This document shows positions 63,658 through 64,000 of a stretch of DNA of 64,000 nt, piece by piece; position 1 is the first letter of the stretch, and each line of letters opens with the position of its first letter. The position numbers and the translations under genes were made by a program. The stretch is from NCBI RefSeq assembly GCF_003999255.1, contig NZ_CP034791.1, positions 2,830,501-2,894,500 on the forward strand, read 5' to 3'. The DNA is from Caldicellulosiruptor changbaiensis (GTDB lineage Bacteria > Bacillota > Thermoanaerobacteria > Caldicellulosiruptorales > Caldicellulosiruptoraceae). The notes below the pieces were generated by a model. The model made no database searches and was not told the DNA's origin. It worked only from the letters and a program-made list of their open reading frames with translations.

Positions 63658-64000
63658 TCAACTAAGGGGCTTTTTTATTATTTGCTTTGTTTTTCTGGGA
63701 AACTCAATCGGAGTTTGTCGCAATTTTCTTATGACAATTATACTTCTCTTCTCATCTGATTCTGGCAATGTGAATTTTTCAATCTTTTCTATCTCACCAC
63801 CAAGCATTGCAATTGCATTTTTGGCGCTCTCAAGCTCATCCTCACATTCAAAACCTTTCTGGGCCAAAAAAGCTCCACCAATCTTCAAAAGAGGTATCGC
63901 GTATTCGCAAAGCACATTTAGTTTGTCAACAGCTCTTGCAAACGCAAAGTCAAAACTCTCTCTAAACTCAACCTTTTTCCCAAGTTCTTCTGCTCTTTGG
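63658..64000 (-). CDS. rsmG: 16S rRNA m7G527 methyltransferase, C-terminal part (runs off the window)
   Basis: The frame is open to the window edge. It encodes [20 protein letters not shown] (conserved RsmG FDxxxARAV block), then [20 protein letters not shown] and [20 protein letters not shown] with [17 protein letters not shown], the typical RsmG end. It is the gene next to noc in most Firmicutes origin regions. Confidence 0.92.
   Translation of the reverse strand, partial: QRAEELGKKVEFRESFDFAFARAVDKLNVLCEYAIPLLKIGGAFLAQKGFECEDELESAKNAIAMLGGEIEKIEKFTLPESDEKRSIIVIRKLRQTPIEFPRKTKQIIKKPLS

Overview
The window looks like an origin-proximal piece of a low-GC, thermophilic, anaerobic Firmicutes chromosome, most like Caldicellulosiruptor. 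The evidence is A+T-rich DNA, strong GGAGG-type Shine-Dalgarno (SD) sites, frequent TTG/GTG starts, Lys/Glu-rich proteins, a SpoIIM homologue, and the block rsmG-noc / soj-spo0J with two perfect parS palindromes at the right end. Most genes lie on the minus strand. Because rsmG, noc, soj and spo0J are all transcribed leftward, oriC is probably just beyond the right edge. Genus assignment is inference from gene content.

Layout. 1-16500: an exopolysaccharide/cell-surface polysaccharide cluster (polyprenyl-phosphate sugar transferase, GT2 and GT4 glycosyltransferases, rmlACDB for dTDP-L-rhamnose, a methyltransferase, a Wzy-like polymerase and an O-antigen-ligase-like TPR protein). It is heavily scarred by a transposon-split GT2 gene, an rmlC/rmlD deletion remnant, two decayed sugar-transferase copies and a transposase stub. 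16557-19374: metal hydrolase, SpoIIM, an unassigned structured RNA with a consensus promoter, a frameshifted DUF3800 gene, and tRNA-Glu and tRNA-Lys. 19456-26965: heterodimeric ABC exporter, purA, thiT and two secreted proteins. 27380-36272: a mobile-element zone with an IS110 element (with a candidate bridge RNA), a Uma2-family gene, and a SWIM-SNF2 helicase gene cut into three by an IS607 element (serine recombinase plus TnpB) and a second copy of the DDE insertion sequence.

36311-41404: duplicated TPM-domain genes with LemA, a PIN-toxin pair placed between the duplicates, and a WG-repeat protein. 41504-49749: a defence island with HerA and NurA, a D12-class adenine methylase, and a type IIS (AlwI-like) restriction endonuclease with two beta-class methylases. 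49921-57883: chemoreceptor, CAP-domain protein, a lone fumarase alpha subunit, CvpA, a DUF5711-like protein, a PAS-PP2C phosphatase and DUF4446. 57911-64000: spo0J, soj, parS sites, a Pho-type operator array driving pstS-phoA, noc and the end of rsmG.

The items most worth follow-up are the orphan RNA at 18171-18353, the IS110 bridge RNA, the IS element with unequal target duplications (12 versus 49 bp) and an SD-sequestering hairpin, the HerA-NurA/methylase/type IIS island, and the eight-unit 11-bp Pho array. All calls are from reading the sequence; no database search was run.
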